The notes under the pieces were generated by a model, which worked only from the letters and a program-made list of their open reading frames with translations, made no database searches and was not told the origin of the DNA. The position numbers were made by a program, and so were the translations under genes. A stretch of 25,876 nucleotides of DNA, from contig JACOWJ010000016.1 of NCBI GenBank assembly GCA_016176845.1, positions 1-25,876 of the forward strand. Direction: 5' to 3'. The DNA is from Nitrospinota bacterium. GTDB taxonomy: Bacteria; 2-12-FULL-45-22; JACOWJ01. Positions 7,316-14,796 of the stretch are shown piece after piece. Each line of letters starts with the position of its first letter. Position 1 is the first letter of the stretch.

Positions 7316-7618
7316 ATGCCGAGGATCATCCCTACAGATCGCCATACATTAGATGAAGTTGCCCAGGCCGTGGTCATGGGGGAGCGGGGCTTGGGGCATG
7401 AGTTGGACCGGATCGCTGACGATATGGCCAGGTTGATGCTGAATCGGTTGGCGGCATCTGGTGCCCCTGGCTTTCATCGGGTTGCGCGAGAGCAATGGTA
7501 CGCCCCCCGCCACTGGCAGGCCATCTCAGCGCGTTACAGCGCTGATATGCTGAAGGCGATTCTGTCGCGGGTGGACAAATACCTGGCGGCCTTCGCGCAG
7601 AAGGCAAAGGATGCATGA
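7316..7618 (+). CDS. Small protein of unknown function, upstream partner of a nucleotidyltransferase
   Basis: The product is 100 residues (MPRIIPTDRHTLDEVAQAVV...), mostly helical by composition, with no recognised domain and no signal peptide. ATG 7316 is preferred over the TTG at 7277, which lies in the family B repeat. Its last eight bases overlap the start of the next gene, so the two are translationally coupled. Two-gene units of a small protein and a minimal nucleotidyltransferase are often toxin-antitoxin or abortive-infection modules. By position it is the candidate cognate partner; no sequence motif proves this. Confidence 0.6.
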   Translation: MPRIIPTDRHTLDEVAQAVVMGERGLGHELDRIADDMARLMLNRLAASGAPGFHRVAREQWYAPRHWQAISARYSADMLKAILSRVDKYLAAFAQKAKDA

Positions 7619-8243
7619 GCTTCGTAGCGATGACATGGATGCCTTCTTCCGCGCGTTGGCGAGGAAATTGCCCTGTCGCGTGAAAATTATTGTGACCGGA
7701 GGGGCAGAAGGGCTGCTCCTGGGCTCGACGCGCCCCACCCGCGACATTGACTTCGGCATCCTCCTCCGCGCGGGTCCTGACGAGCAGGCAGCCACCTGGG
7801 AGGCAGTCGAATCTGCCATCATGGAGGCGGCGGAAGAAACGGGCGTAACCGCACAATATGCCCAGGACATCGACCGCTGGTCGTCCGTTGCGGTCCCCCG
7901 ATATGACCTCCACACGCGGTTCTACCGGCGATTCGGGTGTGCCTATGTCCATCTGTTGGAACCAGCGTATTGGGCGGTTTACAAGCTGGCACGCTATCTG
8001 GACGCGGACGTTGCAGATTTGATCGCGGTGTTACGGACGCAGGGAGTGCCACCACGACAACTAGCCAAAGTGTGTGGGAAGGCGTTGCGCTCCAGCCCGC
8101 GATCATCCTCATTATTCCTGTTTCGCCGGCATGTGGAACACTTTTTCCGCGAGCACGGTCCGGCCATTTGGGGTCAAGGCTTTGACCCTTGTCGGGCGAT
8201 CGCCGCTTTTCACCATGCAGCGGGGATCCAGGAGCGGCCCTGA
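7611..8243 (+). CDS. Minimal nucleotidyltransferase-like protein (DUF6036 / AbiEii-like)
   Basis: The 210-residue protein carries the nucleotidyltransferase signature: Gly30-Gly31 in VTGGAEGLLLGSTRPTRDID, then Asp45-x-Asp47 as the metal-binding pair. A downstream helix (YKLARYLDADVADL, near 124-137) matches the KLxR...D..DL motif typical of this superfamily group. Relatives transfer nucleotides to proteins or RNA, and several act as type IV toxins or antibiotic-modifying enzymes. ATG 7611 overlaps the preceding gene by eight bases and follows AAAGG. The pair lies between two inverted copies of the family B repeat, as expected for a mobile accessory module. The fold is well supported; the substrate is unknown. 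Confidence 0.65.
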   Translation: MHELRSDDMDAFFRALARKLPCRVKIIVTGGAEGLLLGSTRPTRDIDFGILLRAGPDEQAATWEAVESAIMEAAEETGVTAQYAQDIDRWSSVAVPRYDLHTRFYRRFGCAYVHLLEPAYWAVYKLARYLDADVADLIAVLRTQGVPPRQLAKVCGKALRSSPRSSSLFLFRRHVEHFFREHGPAIWGQGFDPCRAIAAFHHAAGIQERP

Positions 8244-8302
8244 TCAACTATCCATTTACCAAATGGAAGCCCATGTCGGTCAGGATGATCATTTTTTGTG
8301 CC

Positions 8303-8406
8303 TTCTCAATAAATCGGGGCACAACCGAAAATTCCTCCGGAAGACTTCATATTTTTTCAATGGGTTAGGGGTAGAGGTTAATCGAGTTGCCCCGGATTTT
8401 TGAGAA
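8303..8406. repeat. Inverted-repeat element (TTCTCAA...GGGGCA arms)
   Basis: The left arm (8303-8325) starts TTCTCAATAAATCGGGGCAC. The right arm (8386-8406) read in complement is TTCTCAAAAATCCGGGGCAA followed by C. The arms pair over about 20 bases with small bulges around a ~60-base AT-rich centre. The centre includes GGGTTAGGGGTAGAGG, similar to family B. It lies 60 bases after the nucleotidyltransferase stop. Confidence 0.55.
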
Positions 8407-8694
8407 GATACGAAGAAAGTGTAAATAAGGGAGAAATAACTCAAGAGGCAAAAGAAGGCAAATCAATCGCAAGAAAGTCGATAGTAAAATAAAGCCAAAG
8501 AGGAAAGAAAGAAAAGAAAAACTCGGCCTAACGACGTAATGGCAGCCGCGGCAACCTTTTCCCGGACGGTTGGCTCTCTCCCTGTCACATCTTGCTTTAG
8601 GGTCAGTAGTTCCTGCACGGTCGCTTCCAACCTTTTCTCACTGCCGAGAAAGCAGGTCCCATGAGGCCGAAGTGAATCTGCGAAAGAGAATCGA
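8407..8694. other. Stretch without a convincing gene; possible minus-strand remnant
   Basis: The first ~110 bases are purine-rich and featureless. On the minus strand 8463-8650 stays open and reads SEKRLEATVQELLTLKQDVT then a hydrophobic end (VFLFFLSSLALFYYRLSCD). This could be the tail of a helical, single-pass membrane protein, but it has no start of its own and I recognise no family. No promoter or RNA gene is evident. Confidence 0.2.
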
Positions 8695-9064
8695 GTGCCC
8701 GACAAGAGCTTGAAAGACAGGATTGCCATCGTAGGCATCGGGGAAACCGAATTTGTCAGGGCTTCTGAGAAGAGCCTGGAAGAGCTCGTCATGGAGGCCG
8801 TTCTCAAGGCGATTGAGGATGCAGGCCTCTCGGTGCAGGAAGTCGATGGTCTGGTCACCGATGCCACCATCATGTGGCCGCGGATTAAAGCGGAAGATGT
8901 GGGTCGCAACCTGGGAATAGCGCATCGCACGTTCTCCGCCTGTATGTCGCTCGGGGGCGCGGGGGTAGTGGGTGCTCCCCTGCTGGCGGCTGCCGCGATT
9001 GACCAGGGTCTGGCCAGGAACATCGTGTGCTACTTCGGGGTTGACTGGGGCTCGGCGTCCGGGT
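8695..9064 (+). pseudogene. N-terminal fragment of a thiolase-like (SCP2-type) acyl-CoA acetyltransferase
   Basis: From GTG 8695 the frame reads [20 protein letters not shown], then a typical thiolase helix ([20 protein letters not shown]), and ...[35 protein letters not shown]. This is the first ~123 residues of the SCP2/acetyl-CoA acetyltransferase-like family, whose members run about 380-400 residues. The catalytic His/Cys region is absent. At about base 9060 the thiolase similarity stops and the aldo/keto reductase begins in the same frame. The fragment cannot be an active thiolase. It may still be translated as an N-terminal extension of the reductase, but the reductase has its own ribosome binding site. 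Confidence 0.75.
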
Positions 9065-9084
9065 ATCTCGAAAGGAGGGATCGA

Positions 9085-10071
9085 ATGCGACGCGCAAGCT
9101 TGGGGACGAAGGGGCTTACGGTATCCGCGATCGGGCTGGGCTGCATGGGGATGTCACAGTCCTATGGCAAGGCCGATCTTGCCGAGTCCGAACGGACGCT
9201 GCGTCGAGCGGTGGAGCTGGGGATCGACTTTTTCGATACGGCAGACGGCTATGGCTGGGGACACAACGAGCAACTGGTCGGACGGGTGCTCGGCTCGATC
9301 CGCCATGAACTGAAGATTGCCACCAAGTTTGGCATGGTGCGATTGCCGGGGGGCAAACGGAGCGTCAACGGTCGGCCGGAGTATGTGCGGCAAGCGTGTG
9401 ATGCCAGCCTTTCGCGGCTCGGGATGGAGGTGATCGATCTCTACTACCTGCACCGCAAGGACCCGCAGGTAGAGATCGAAGAGACGGTCGGCGCCATGGC
9501 GGAGCTCGTCACGGCGGGCAAGGTCCGGTATCTCGGATTGTCGGAAGTTTCTGCCGCGACGCTGCGCAGGGCCTGCGCCGTGCACCCCATTGCAGCGGTG
9601 CAAAGCGAATACTCCCTCTGGACACGGGACCCGGAATCCGGGGTGCTGCCGGCCTGTCGCGAGCTGGGGGTGGGGTTTGTGCCGTTCAGCCCGTTGGGCC
9701 GCGCGATACTGACCGGCCGCCTGGTATCGACCGAGGGCCTGGACGAGCAAGACATGCGGCGCACCATGCCGCGGTTTCAAGGGGAGAACTTCGAGAAGAA
9801 CCGGGAGCTGGTCGCCCGCGTCTCGGCCCTGGCAGAGCAGAAAGGCTGTACGGCGGGTCAGCTGGCGCTGGCCTGGCTGCTGGCGCAGGGCGACGACATC
9901 GCCCCGATCCCCGGCACCAAGCGCGTCCGCTATCTGGAGGAGAACGCCGCGGCGGTGGACGTGGTGCTGTCGGCGCAGGAAGTGGCGCACCTGAGCGAAC
10001 TGATGGCGCCCGGGGTGGTGTCGGGTGCCCGTTACGCCCCGGAAGGCATGTCCTTGCTGGATCGGGATTGA
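9085..10071 (+). CDS. Aldo/keto reductase (YghZ/AKR13-like)
   Basis: This NAD(P)H-dependent TIM-barrel oxidoreductase has 328 residues, the normal family length. The tetrad is complete: Asp51 and Tyr56 in [18 protein letters not shown], Lys81 in ATKFG, His123 in YYLHRKD. Other conserved blocks are [52 protein letters not shown] and [17 protein letters not shown] 9085 is chosen because AAAGGAGG lies eight bases upstream and the family N-terminus ([19 protein letters not shown]) starts there. The open frame begins 390 bases earlier only because an unrelated thiolase fragment is fused in frame. The substrate is unknown. The gene may have been acquired, since everything around it is fragmentary. 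Confidence 0.88.
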   Translation: MRRASLGTKGLTVSAIGLGCMGMSQSYGKADLAESERTLRRAVELGIDFFDTADGYGWGHNEQLVGRVLGSIRHELKIATKFGMVRLPGGKRSVNGRPEYVRQACDASLSRLGMEVIDLYYLHRKDPQVEIEETVGAMAELVTAGKVRYLGLSEVSAATLRRACAVHPIAAVQSEYSLWTRDPESGVLPACRELGVGFVPFSPLGRAILTGRLVSTEGLDEQDMRRTMPRFQGENFEKNRELVARVSALAEQKGCTAGQLALAWLLAQGDDIAPIPGTKRVRYLEENAAAVDVVLSAQEVAHLSELMAPGVVSGARYAPEGMSLLDRD

Positions 10072-10198
10072 CCTGGAGATGGGGCGGCATGGGGGCTTCC
10101 ATATCGATGGAACCTCACCCTCTCCGCTTCGACTGGCATTCGAGGCCGCCCGGCCATTCCCGGGCCCTTCGACCATTTTCGCACGAGGAGGCAACCGC

Positions 10199-10378
10199 TT
10201 GCGACCTGTGAGCGCTTCGAGACATTCGCCCATCGGCATCCTGGGGGCCATGCCCGAGGAGACCGAACCCTTCCTGGAGACCCTGGAGGGGAGCCAATCG
10301 CAGCCAGAGGGGAGGTTCCGGTTCCACCGGGGGACCTACGGGGACCGGGAGGCCATCGAGTGCTATGAGCTCCCCTGA
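10199..10378 (+). pseudogene. 5'-truncation product: N-terminal fragment of MTA/SAH nucleosidase
   Basis: TTG 10199, preceded by GAGGAGG, opens a frame reading HSPIGILGAMPEETEPFLET and GRFRFHRGTYGDREAIECYE. This is the N-terminus of 5'-methylthioadenosine/S-adenosylhomocysteine nucleosidase (GIIGAMPEE...). The frame stops after 59 codons, against about 230 in intact enzymes. The rest of the nucleosidase fold, including the C-terminal catalytic Asp, is missing. The family B repeat starts about 15 bases later, so the 3' part was probably lost in a rearrangement there. GTG 10208 is an alternative start. The fragment is not expected to be functional. Confidence 0.65.
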
Positions 10379-10392
10379 GAGGAATCTTAAAA

Positions 10393-10502
10393 TGATCCAG
10401 TTAGGGGCTAGGGATTAGGGACTAGGGGCTAGTGAAGAAGAATTGTTGCTAACACTTAGCCCCTAGCCCCTCAACAATGGAAATTCCTATGCGATAGATT
10501 TA
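10393..10502 (+). repeat. CTAG-rich dispersed repeat, family B copy 2
   Basis: The unit starts TGATCCAGTTAGGGGCTAGG, includes GGGACTAGGGGCTAGTGAAG, then the return arm CTTAGCCCCTAGCCCC, and ends ATGGAAATTCCTATGCGATA. It matches 7177-7277 in the opposite orientation and 20331-20416 in the same orientation. It lies just after the mtnN fragment and ends about 40 bases before the M16 peptidase start. Confidence 0.82.
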
Positions 10503-10544
10503 TCAGGCGGCCTGGCGTTGCGTGGACCAGAAAGGAGGATGGAA

Positions 10545-11936
10545 GTGACCCATTCGGCGAAAGCAAAGGGAGGAGCGGCGGTGCTCCTCCTGCTCGCCTG
10601 CCTCCTCTTCACCTTGGAGGCGAGGGCCGGCATGGACGAGCGCGTGGTGGAGACGGTCCTCTCCAACGGCATGAAGGTGATCCTCCTGGAGAACCACAAG
10701 GCTCCCATGCTCACCTTCCAGGTATGGTACCGTTTGGGCTCCCGGAACGAGGTATGGGGCAAGACGGGCCTCTCTCATATGCTCGAACATATGATGTTCA
10801 AAGGAACCCAGAAGATCGGCCCCGAGGAATTCTCCCGCATCATCCAAGAACAGGGGGGAGTGAACAACGCCTTCACCTCGCAGGATCTTACCGCCTACTT
10901 TGAGAACCTCAGCGCAGATCGGGTCGACGTGGCGATCGAGCTGGAGGCGGACCGGATGCGGAATCTCCTCCTCCGAGAGTCGGACTTCCGCACGGAGCGC
11001 ATGGTGGTGATGGAGGAGCGGAGGCTTCGCACGGAGGACAGCCCCAAGGCCTATCTCTCGGAGCAGGTAGAGGCCACGGCGTTTCAGACATCGCCCTATC
11101 ACTGGCCCGTCATCGGCTGGATGCGGGACCTGGCCGATTTGACCCTGGAGGACCTGAAGGCTTACTACCAGGCCCATTACAACCCCAGCAACGCCTTCCT
11201 GGTGGTCGTGGGAGACTTCAAGAAAGAGGCGCTCCTGCCGAAGATCGAGCAGGCCTTCGGAGCCCATTCCTCGGGGACGGCGCCCAACCAGGAGAAAAAC
11301 GTTGATCCCCCTCAGCTCGGAGAGCGCAGGGTCGTGGTGCAGAAGGAGGCACGGCTCCCCTTCCTGGTGATGGGCTATCATGTCCCCAACCTGCGAGAGC
11401 CGGATAGCTACGTGCTGGAGCTGATCGCTGCCCTTCTCGCCAAAGGGAAAAGCTCCCGGCTTTACCAGTCCCTCGTCCGGGAGAAGCGACTTGCGCTGGA
11501 TGTTGCGGCCGACCATTCCCTGCTCTCCCGGGACCCCAATCTCTTCTCTTTTACTGCCACCCCGCTTCCCGGCAAAGAGGCGGCTGAGGTGGAGCGGGCT
11601 CTGGACGAGGAGATCGCGCGGCTCCAGCGGGAGCCCGTGGGGAAGTACGAACTGGAAAAGGCAAAGAACCAGCTCGAGGCCGCCTTTATCTCCGGACAGG
11701 ACGCGATCTTCAAGCAGGCCATGCTCCTGGCCCAGCACGAGATCGCGCTCGGCTGGAAGGCGATCGACCAGTACCTCCCTTCCATCCGGAAGGTCTCTCC
11801 CGAGGAGATCCAGCGGGTGGCGAGCCGCTACCTGATCCCCCAGAACCGCACCGTGGGGGTCCTCGTACCCCTGCCACCCAAAGAGGAGAAAGCTCCGCAG
11901 CCCGGATCTCCCGTCCAAAAACAACCTGTCAGGTAA
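10545..11936 (+). CDS. M16 zinc metallopeptidase, catalytic subunit
   Basis: M16 (pitrilysin/processing-peptidase) proteins cleave peptides in a clamshell built from two homologous units. This protein carries the inverted zinc motif HMLEH (His78, Glu81, His82) in GLSHMLEHMMFKG, with the third ligand about 75 residues later in RMVVMEERRL (Glu157/158). The C-terminal half has the usual non-catalytic M16 domain. A signal peptide is clear (AVLLLLACLLFTLEARA), so it acts in the periplasm. GTG 10545 is preferred because AAAGGAGG ends six bases before it; ATG 10539 abuts that site with no spacing. The gene lies nine bases before its non-catalytic partner, and the two should be co-transcribed. The substrate is unknown. 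Confidence 0.9.
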   Translation: MTHSAKAKGGAAVLLLLACLLFTLEARAGMDERVVETVLSNGMKVILLENHKAPMLTFQVWYRLGSRNEVWGKTGLSHMLEHMMFKGTQKIGPEEFSRIIQEQGGVNNAFTSQDLTAYFENLSADRVDVAIELEADRMRNLLLRESDFRTERMVVMEERRLRTEDSPKAYLSEQVEATAFQTSPYHWPVIGWMRDLADLTLEDLKAYYQAHYNPSNAFLVVVGDFKKEALLPKIEQAFGAHSSGTAPNQEKNVDPPQLGERRVVVQKEARLPFLVMGYHVPNLREPDSYVLELIAALLAKGKSSRLYQSLVREKRLALDVAADHSLLSRDPNLFSFTATPLPGKEAAEVERALDEEIARLQREPVGKYELEKAKNQLEAAFISGQDAIFKQAMLLAQHEIALGWKAIDQYLPSIRKVSPEEIQRVASRYLIPQNRTVGVLVPLPPKEEKAPQPGSPVQKQPVR

Positions 11937-11945
11937 GGAGACCGC

Positions 11946-13361
11946 ATGTTCTTTGTTAGCACATCCCCCCCATTATGGCCGGGACAACCCGGGAAGAAAC
12001 CGGCCCGGAGGTTCCCGTTCCTCAGGAGCCCAAGATTCTCATCCCTTATTGGATTCCTCGTCTATGTCATGCTTGGACTGGGGCTGCTGGAGCGCACCGC
12101 TCTGGCCATACCACCCGTGCAGCGAACGATCCTTCCCAATCAGCTGGTCCTCCTCGTGAGCGAGGAGCACTCCTTGCCCCTCGTTACCCTTCAGCTTCTG
12201 GTGGACGCAGGATCCTGGAGAGATCCTCAAGGAAAGGAGGGGCTGGCCTACGTGACGGCCAACGGGCTCCTCTTGGGGACCTCAAAGCACAGGGCCACGG
12301 TATTGAACGAACTGCTCGATTTCATCGGGGCTTCCCTGGACGCCTCGGGGGGAAGGGATTATGCCACGCTGAGCCTCCAAATCCTGAAAAAGGACCTGGA
12401 TCAGGGACTCGATCTCTTCCTGGAGGCGCTCACCCAACCCACCTTCCCGGAGGAGGAGATCCGTCGGGAGATCGAGAAGACGCTGGGGAGCATCCAGGCT
12501 GCTGAGGATCAACCCACGGCCGTTGCGACCAAGGCGTTCCAGAAGGCCCTCTTTCCCTCCGGTCCTTATGACCATCCCGTCGAAGGGACCCGGGACTCCC
12601 TCCCCAAACTCAGCCGTGAACTGCTCGTGGACTTTTACAGGACCTATTACCATCCCAACAACGCCATCCTGGCCGTGGTGGGAGATATCACCCTGGAGGA
12701 GGCCCAGGCCAAGCTCCTCCTTCGGCTGACCGCCTGGCCCCAGGGCAAGATCCCCAAGTCTACGGTCAACCCTCAATTCGCTCAGGGACCTGAAAAGATC
12801 CAGATCGACCGGCCGATCACCCAGGCCAACATCATGATCGGGCATGGGGGGATCAGCCGGGAGAACCCGGACTATTACGCGCTCACCGTCATGAATTACA
12901 TCCTGGGGGGCGGGGGCTTCGCCTCCCGGTTGGTGGAGGAGATCCGGAGCGCGCGGGGACTGGCCTACTCGGTGAGAAGCAGCTTCGATCCGGGCAGGTA
13001 CCCGGGGCCCTTCCAGATCGTCCTGCAGACGAAAAATGCGTCCGCCCGCGAGGCGATCTCCCTCGCCCTGCAGCAGATGGAGCGTCTGCAGAAAGAGATG
13101 GTCTCGGACAAAGAGCTGGAGGGAGCCAAGAAATATCTTGTCGGCAGCTTCCCCTTACGGCTGGGCACCCAAGCCAATCTGGCCGGCCTTCTCGTTCAGG
13201 TCGAATACTACGGCTTGGGCCTGGACTATCCTGAGAGGTACCCCTCCCTCATCCGCTCCGTCACCCGAGAGGACGTGCTGCGAGTCGCGCGAACCTATCT
13301 CCACCCGGAAAGCTGCATCCTGGTCGTTGTGGCCAACCTGAAGGAGGCCAAGCTGGACTAG
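11946..13361 (+). CDS. M16 peptidase-like protein, non-catalytic partner
   Basis: The 471-residue protein has the M16 fold (NQLVLLVSEEHSLPLVTLQL, TYYHPNNAILAVVGDITLEE). The zinc motif is absent: where HxxEH should stand it reads GLAYVTANGLL. The C-terminal Arg/Tyr region that completes the partner's active site is present (SARGLAYSVRSSFDPGRYPG). This division of labour is known for paired bacterial M16 proteins. An N-terminal hydrophobic segment (about 33-48) indicates export. ATG 11946 follows TAAGGAG, which overlaps the stop of the catalytic gene, so translation is closely linked. The ~30 residues before the hydrophobic segment are unusually long for a signal peptide; a start nearer residue 42 cannot be excluded. 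Confidence 0.88.
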   Translation: MFFVSTSPPLWPGQPGKKPARRFPFLRSPRFSSLIGFLVYVMLGLGLLERTALAIPPVQRTILPNQLVLLVSEEHSLPLVTLQLLVDAGSWRDPQGKEGLAYVTANGLLLGTSKHRATVLNELLDFIGASLDASGGRDYATLSLQILKKDLDQGLDLFLEALTQPTFPEEEIRREIEKTLGSIQAAEDQPTAVATKAFQKALFPSGPYDHPVEGTRDSLPKLSRELLVDFYRTYYHPNNAILAVVGDITLEEAQAKLLLRLTAWPQGKIPKSTVNPQFAQGPEKIQIDRPITQANIMIGHGGISRENPDYYALTVMNYILGGGGFASRLVEEIRSARGLAYSVRSSFDPGRYPGPFQIVLQTKNASAREAISLALQQMERLQKEMVSDKELEGAKKYLVGSFPLRLGTQANLAGLLVQVEYYGLGLDYPERYPSLIRSVTREDVLRVARTYLHPESCILVVVANLKEAKLD

Positions 13362-13482
13362 TACAGCTTGGCGCAAGTTTCTCGCTGGGATTGCGAGAAG
13401 GCCCTCGCCAAGGCCCGAGAGATCTTCCCCAAGGGGCAGGGGGGATGGATAGGTTGGGTCAAATAAGGAGTTGCAAACCCCC

Positions 13483-13511
13483 TTGACTTTCTCCACCTCC
13501 TGCGATATTAT
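13483..13511 (+). promoter_or_regulatory. Sigma-70-type promoter upstream of the activator gene
   Basis: TTGACT at 13483-13488 and TATTAT at 13506-13511 are separated by exactly 17 bases. Transcription would start near 13518. The next gene starts at 13914, so either the transcript has a ~395-base leader or the promoter serves a small RNA. Confidence 0.6.
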
Positions 13512-13517
13512 GCGCCC

Positions 13518-13706
13518 ATAACCTGCTGCCTCATGTACCGCCTATTTTTCTGCCAGCCTCACTGACGCCAGTTGGCAATACCTTCCGGACGCTTCTCATT
13601 CCGATTCGCATCTGGGGCCGCTCAGCCAGAGAGACTTCGATATTTTTGCAGTAAGTTCTCGCACATGCTCGTTAAAGACCCATGGGGAGGGCCTTCGGGC
13701 GCCTTT
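13518..13706 (+). ncRNA. Candidate small RNA of about 190 nt (unclassified)
   Basis: A good promoter ends at 13511 and no reading frame of note follows. Near 13688-13704 AGGGCC-TTCG-GGCGCCT forms a UUCG-capped hairpin followed by TTTATT, which could terminate transcription. The 5' end (GCGCCC, 13512-13517) is complementary to GGGCGC at 13697-13702, and CCTCATG near the 5' end can pair with CATGGGGAGG at 13681-13690. The size and closing helix recall 6S-type RNA, but I see no conserved 6S sequence. The evidence is structural only. Confidence 0.2.
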
Positions 13707-13765
13707 ATTCGTCATCCCAGGGCGGGTTACGAGCTTGTGGAGCCGGGTTAGACCCAACGGCTTTC

Positions 13766-13865
13766 ATTCGTGTCAACTTAAGGTTTAGTCCTGGGAGCGC
13801 GGCCATCCTGGCCGCTCCTTGCGGGCGGGGGCGCCCGCGTTCCCAGGGGTTAAGTTGACCCGAAT
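13766..13865. repeat. 100-bp MITE-like element, family A copy 3
   Basis: It begins ATTCGTGTCAACTTAAGG and ends TTAAGTTGACCCGAAT; the 16-bp ends match at 15 positions. The interior carries GCGGCCATCCTGGCCGC and a second GC palindrome. An exact 11-bp direct repeat, CAACGGCTTTC, flanks it at 13755-13765 and 13867-13877. It lies 48 bases before the activator gene, within its leader. Confidence 0.87.
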
Positions 13866-13913
13866 ACAACGGCTTTCAACTTACAACGCTCAAAGCATGA
13901 GGAGGGTCAGAAG

Positions 13914-14702
13914 ATGATCGTGGCTGGCTGTGATTGTGGCTCAACGACGGGCAAGGTGGTAATCATGAAGGATTCCCAGATCATCGGCACCAGTTGCGTG
14001 CCTTCGACCACGGTTTGCGAAAGGACGGCCATCAACTCGATGGAGGCAGCCCTGAAGGAGGCCGGGATCAAGCTGGAAGAGATCGAGTTTTGCGTGGGCA
14101 CCGGCTATGGCCGGGTGAACATCCCCTTCGCCCAGAAGAATATCACGGAGATCTCCTGCCACGGCCTGGGGGCCAGTTGGGTGAACAACGCCGTGCGGAC
14201 GGTCATCGACATCGGGGGACAGGACTGCAAGGTCATCCGGGTGGATGCCCAGGGGTTGGTCAAGGACTTCGTGATGAACGATAAGTGCGCGGCCGGGACG
14301 GGCCGGTTCCTGGAGACGATGTGTAAGATCCTGTATGTGGAACTGGAGAATTTGGGGCCCCTCTCCCTCCAGGGCGAAAAGGTCCTGGAGGTGAGCAGCC
14401 AGTGCAGCGTCTTCGCCGAGGCGGAGATCACGACGCTGATGGCCGAGAAGAAGCCTACCGCGGACATCTGCGCCGGTCTGAACATGTCGGTGGCCAACCG
14501 CCTGATCTCGATGCTCTACCGGGTTGGGGTAGAACCTCAGGTGATCATCGCCGGAGGGGTCTCCAAGAACGTGGGCGTGGTCAAGATGATCGAGGACAAG
14601 CTGGGAATGCCCCTGGCGTCCTCCGCCGTGGACCCGCAGCTCCTTGGGGCCGTGGGGGCGGCTCTCTTCGCCGCCAGGATCCTGGAGAAAAAGAAAAAAT
14701 AG
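13914..14702 (+). CDS. 2-hydroxyacyl-CoA dehydratase activator (HgdC/BadF/BcrAD ATPase family)
   Basis: The 262-residue protein has the ASKHA ATPase fold: phosphate-1 loop AGCDCGSTTGKVVI at the N-terminus, VIDIGGQDCKVI near 97-108, and AGGVSKNVGVV near 210. Cys125 in MNDKCAAGTGRFLE and Cys164 in SSQCSVFAE are the conserved residues that bridge one 4Fe-4S cluster across the homodimer. Such activators inject a high-energy electron, driven by ATP, into 2-hydroxyacyl-CoA dehydratases or benzoyl-CoA-reductase-type enzymes. No dehydratase or reductase subunit lies in the window, so the client is elsewhere or lost. Length and motifs fit the archerase activator more than BcrA/D subunits. The start is supported by GAGGAGGGTCAGAAG. 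The protein should be oxygen-sensitive, which argues for an anaerobe. Confidence 0.87.
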   Translation: MIVAGCDCGSTTGKVVIMKDSQIIGTSCVPSTTVCERTAINSMEAALKEAGIKLEEIEFCVGTGYGRVNIPFAQKNITEISCHGLGASWVNNAVRTVIDIGGQDCKVIRVDAQGLVKDFVMNDKCAAGTGRFLETMCKILYVELENLGPLSLQGEKVLEVSSQCSVFAEAEITTLMAEKKPTADICAGLNMSVANRLISMLYRVGVEPQVIIAGGVSKNVGVVKMIEDKLGMPLASSAVDPQLLGAVGAALFAARILEKKKK

Positions 14703-14746
14703 GTTGGCTCCCCTGGAGGGCGGGCGGGAAAATCCCCGATGGATTT

Positions 14747-14775
14747 AGTGCTTAGCGGCATTAATTCGCGTATAC
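14747..14775 (+). repeat. Solo end of the 161-bp element
   Basis: The 29 bases match the left end of the element at 4948 with four differences, including the shared TTAATTCGCGTATA. No right end follows. It lies between the activator and the MFS gene, just upstream of the MFS ribosome binding site. Confidence 0.6.
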
Positions 14776-14796
14776 AAAAAGGGGGAGGGTAGGGAA

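Noticed and set aside
10503-11924. 473-codon minus-strand frame
   Set aside because: It mirrors the M16 catalytic gene, which has HxxEH, a signal peptide and a strong ribosome binding site.
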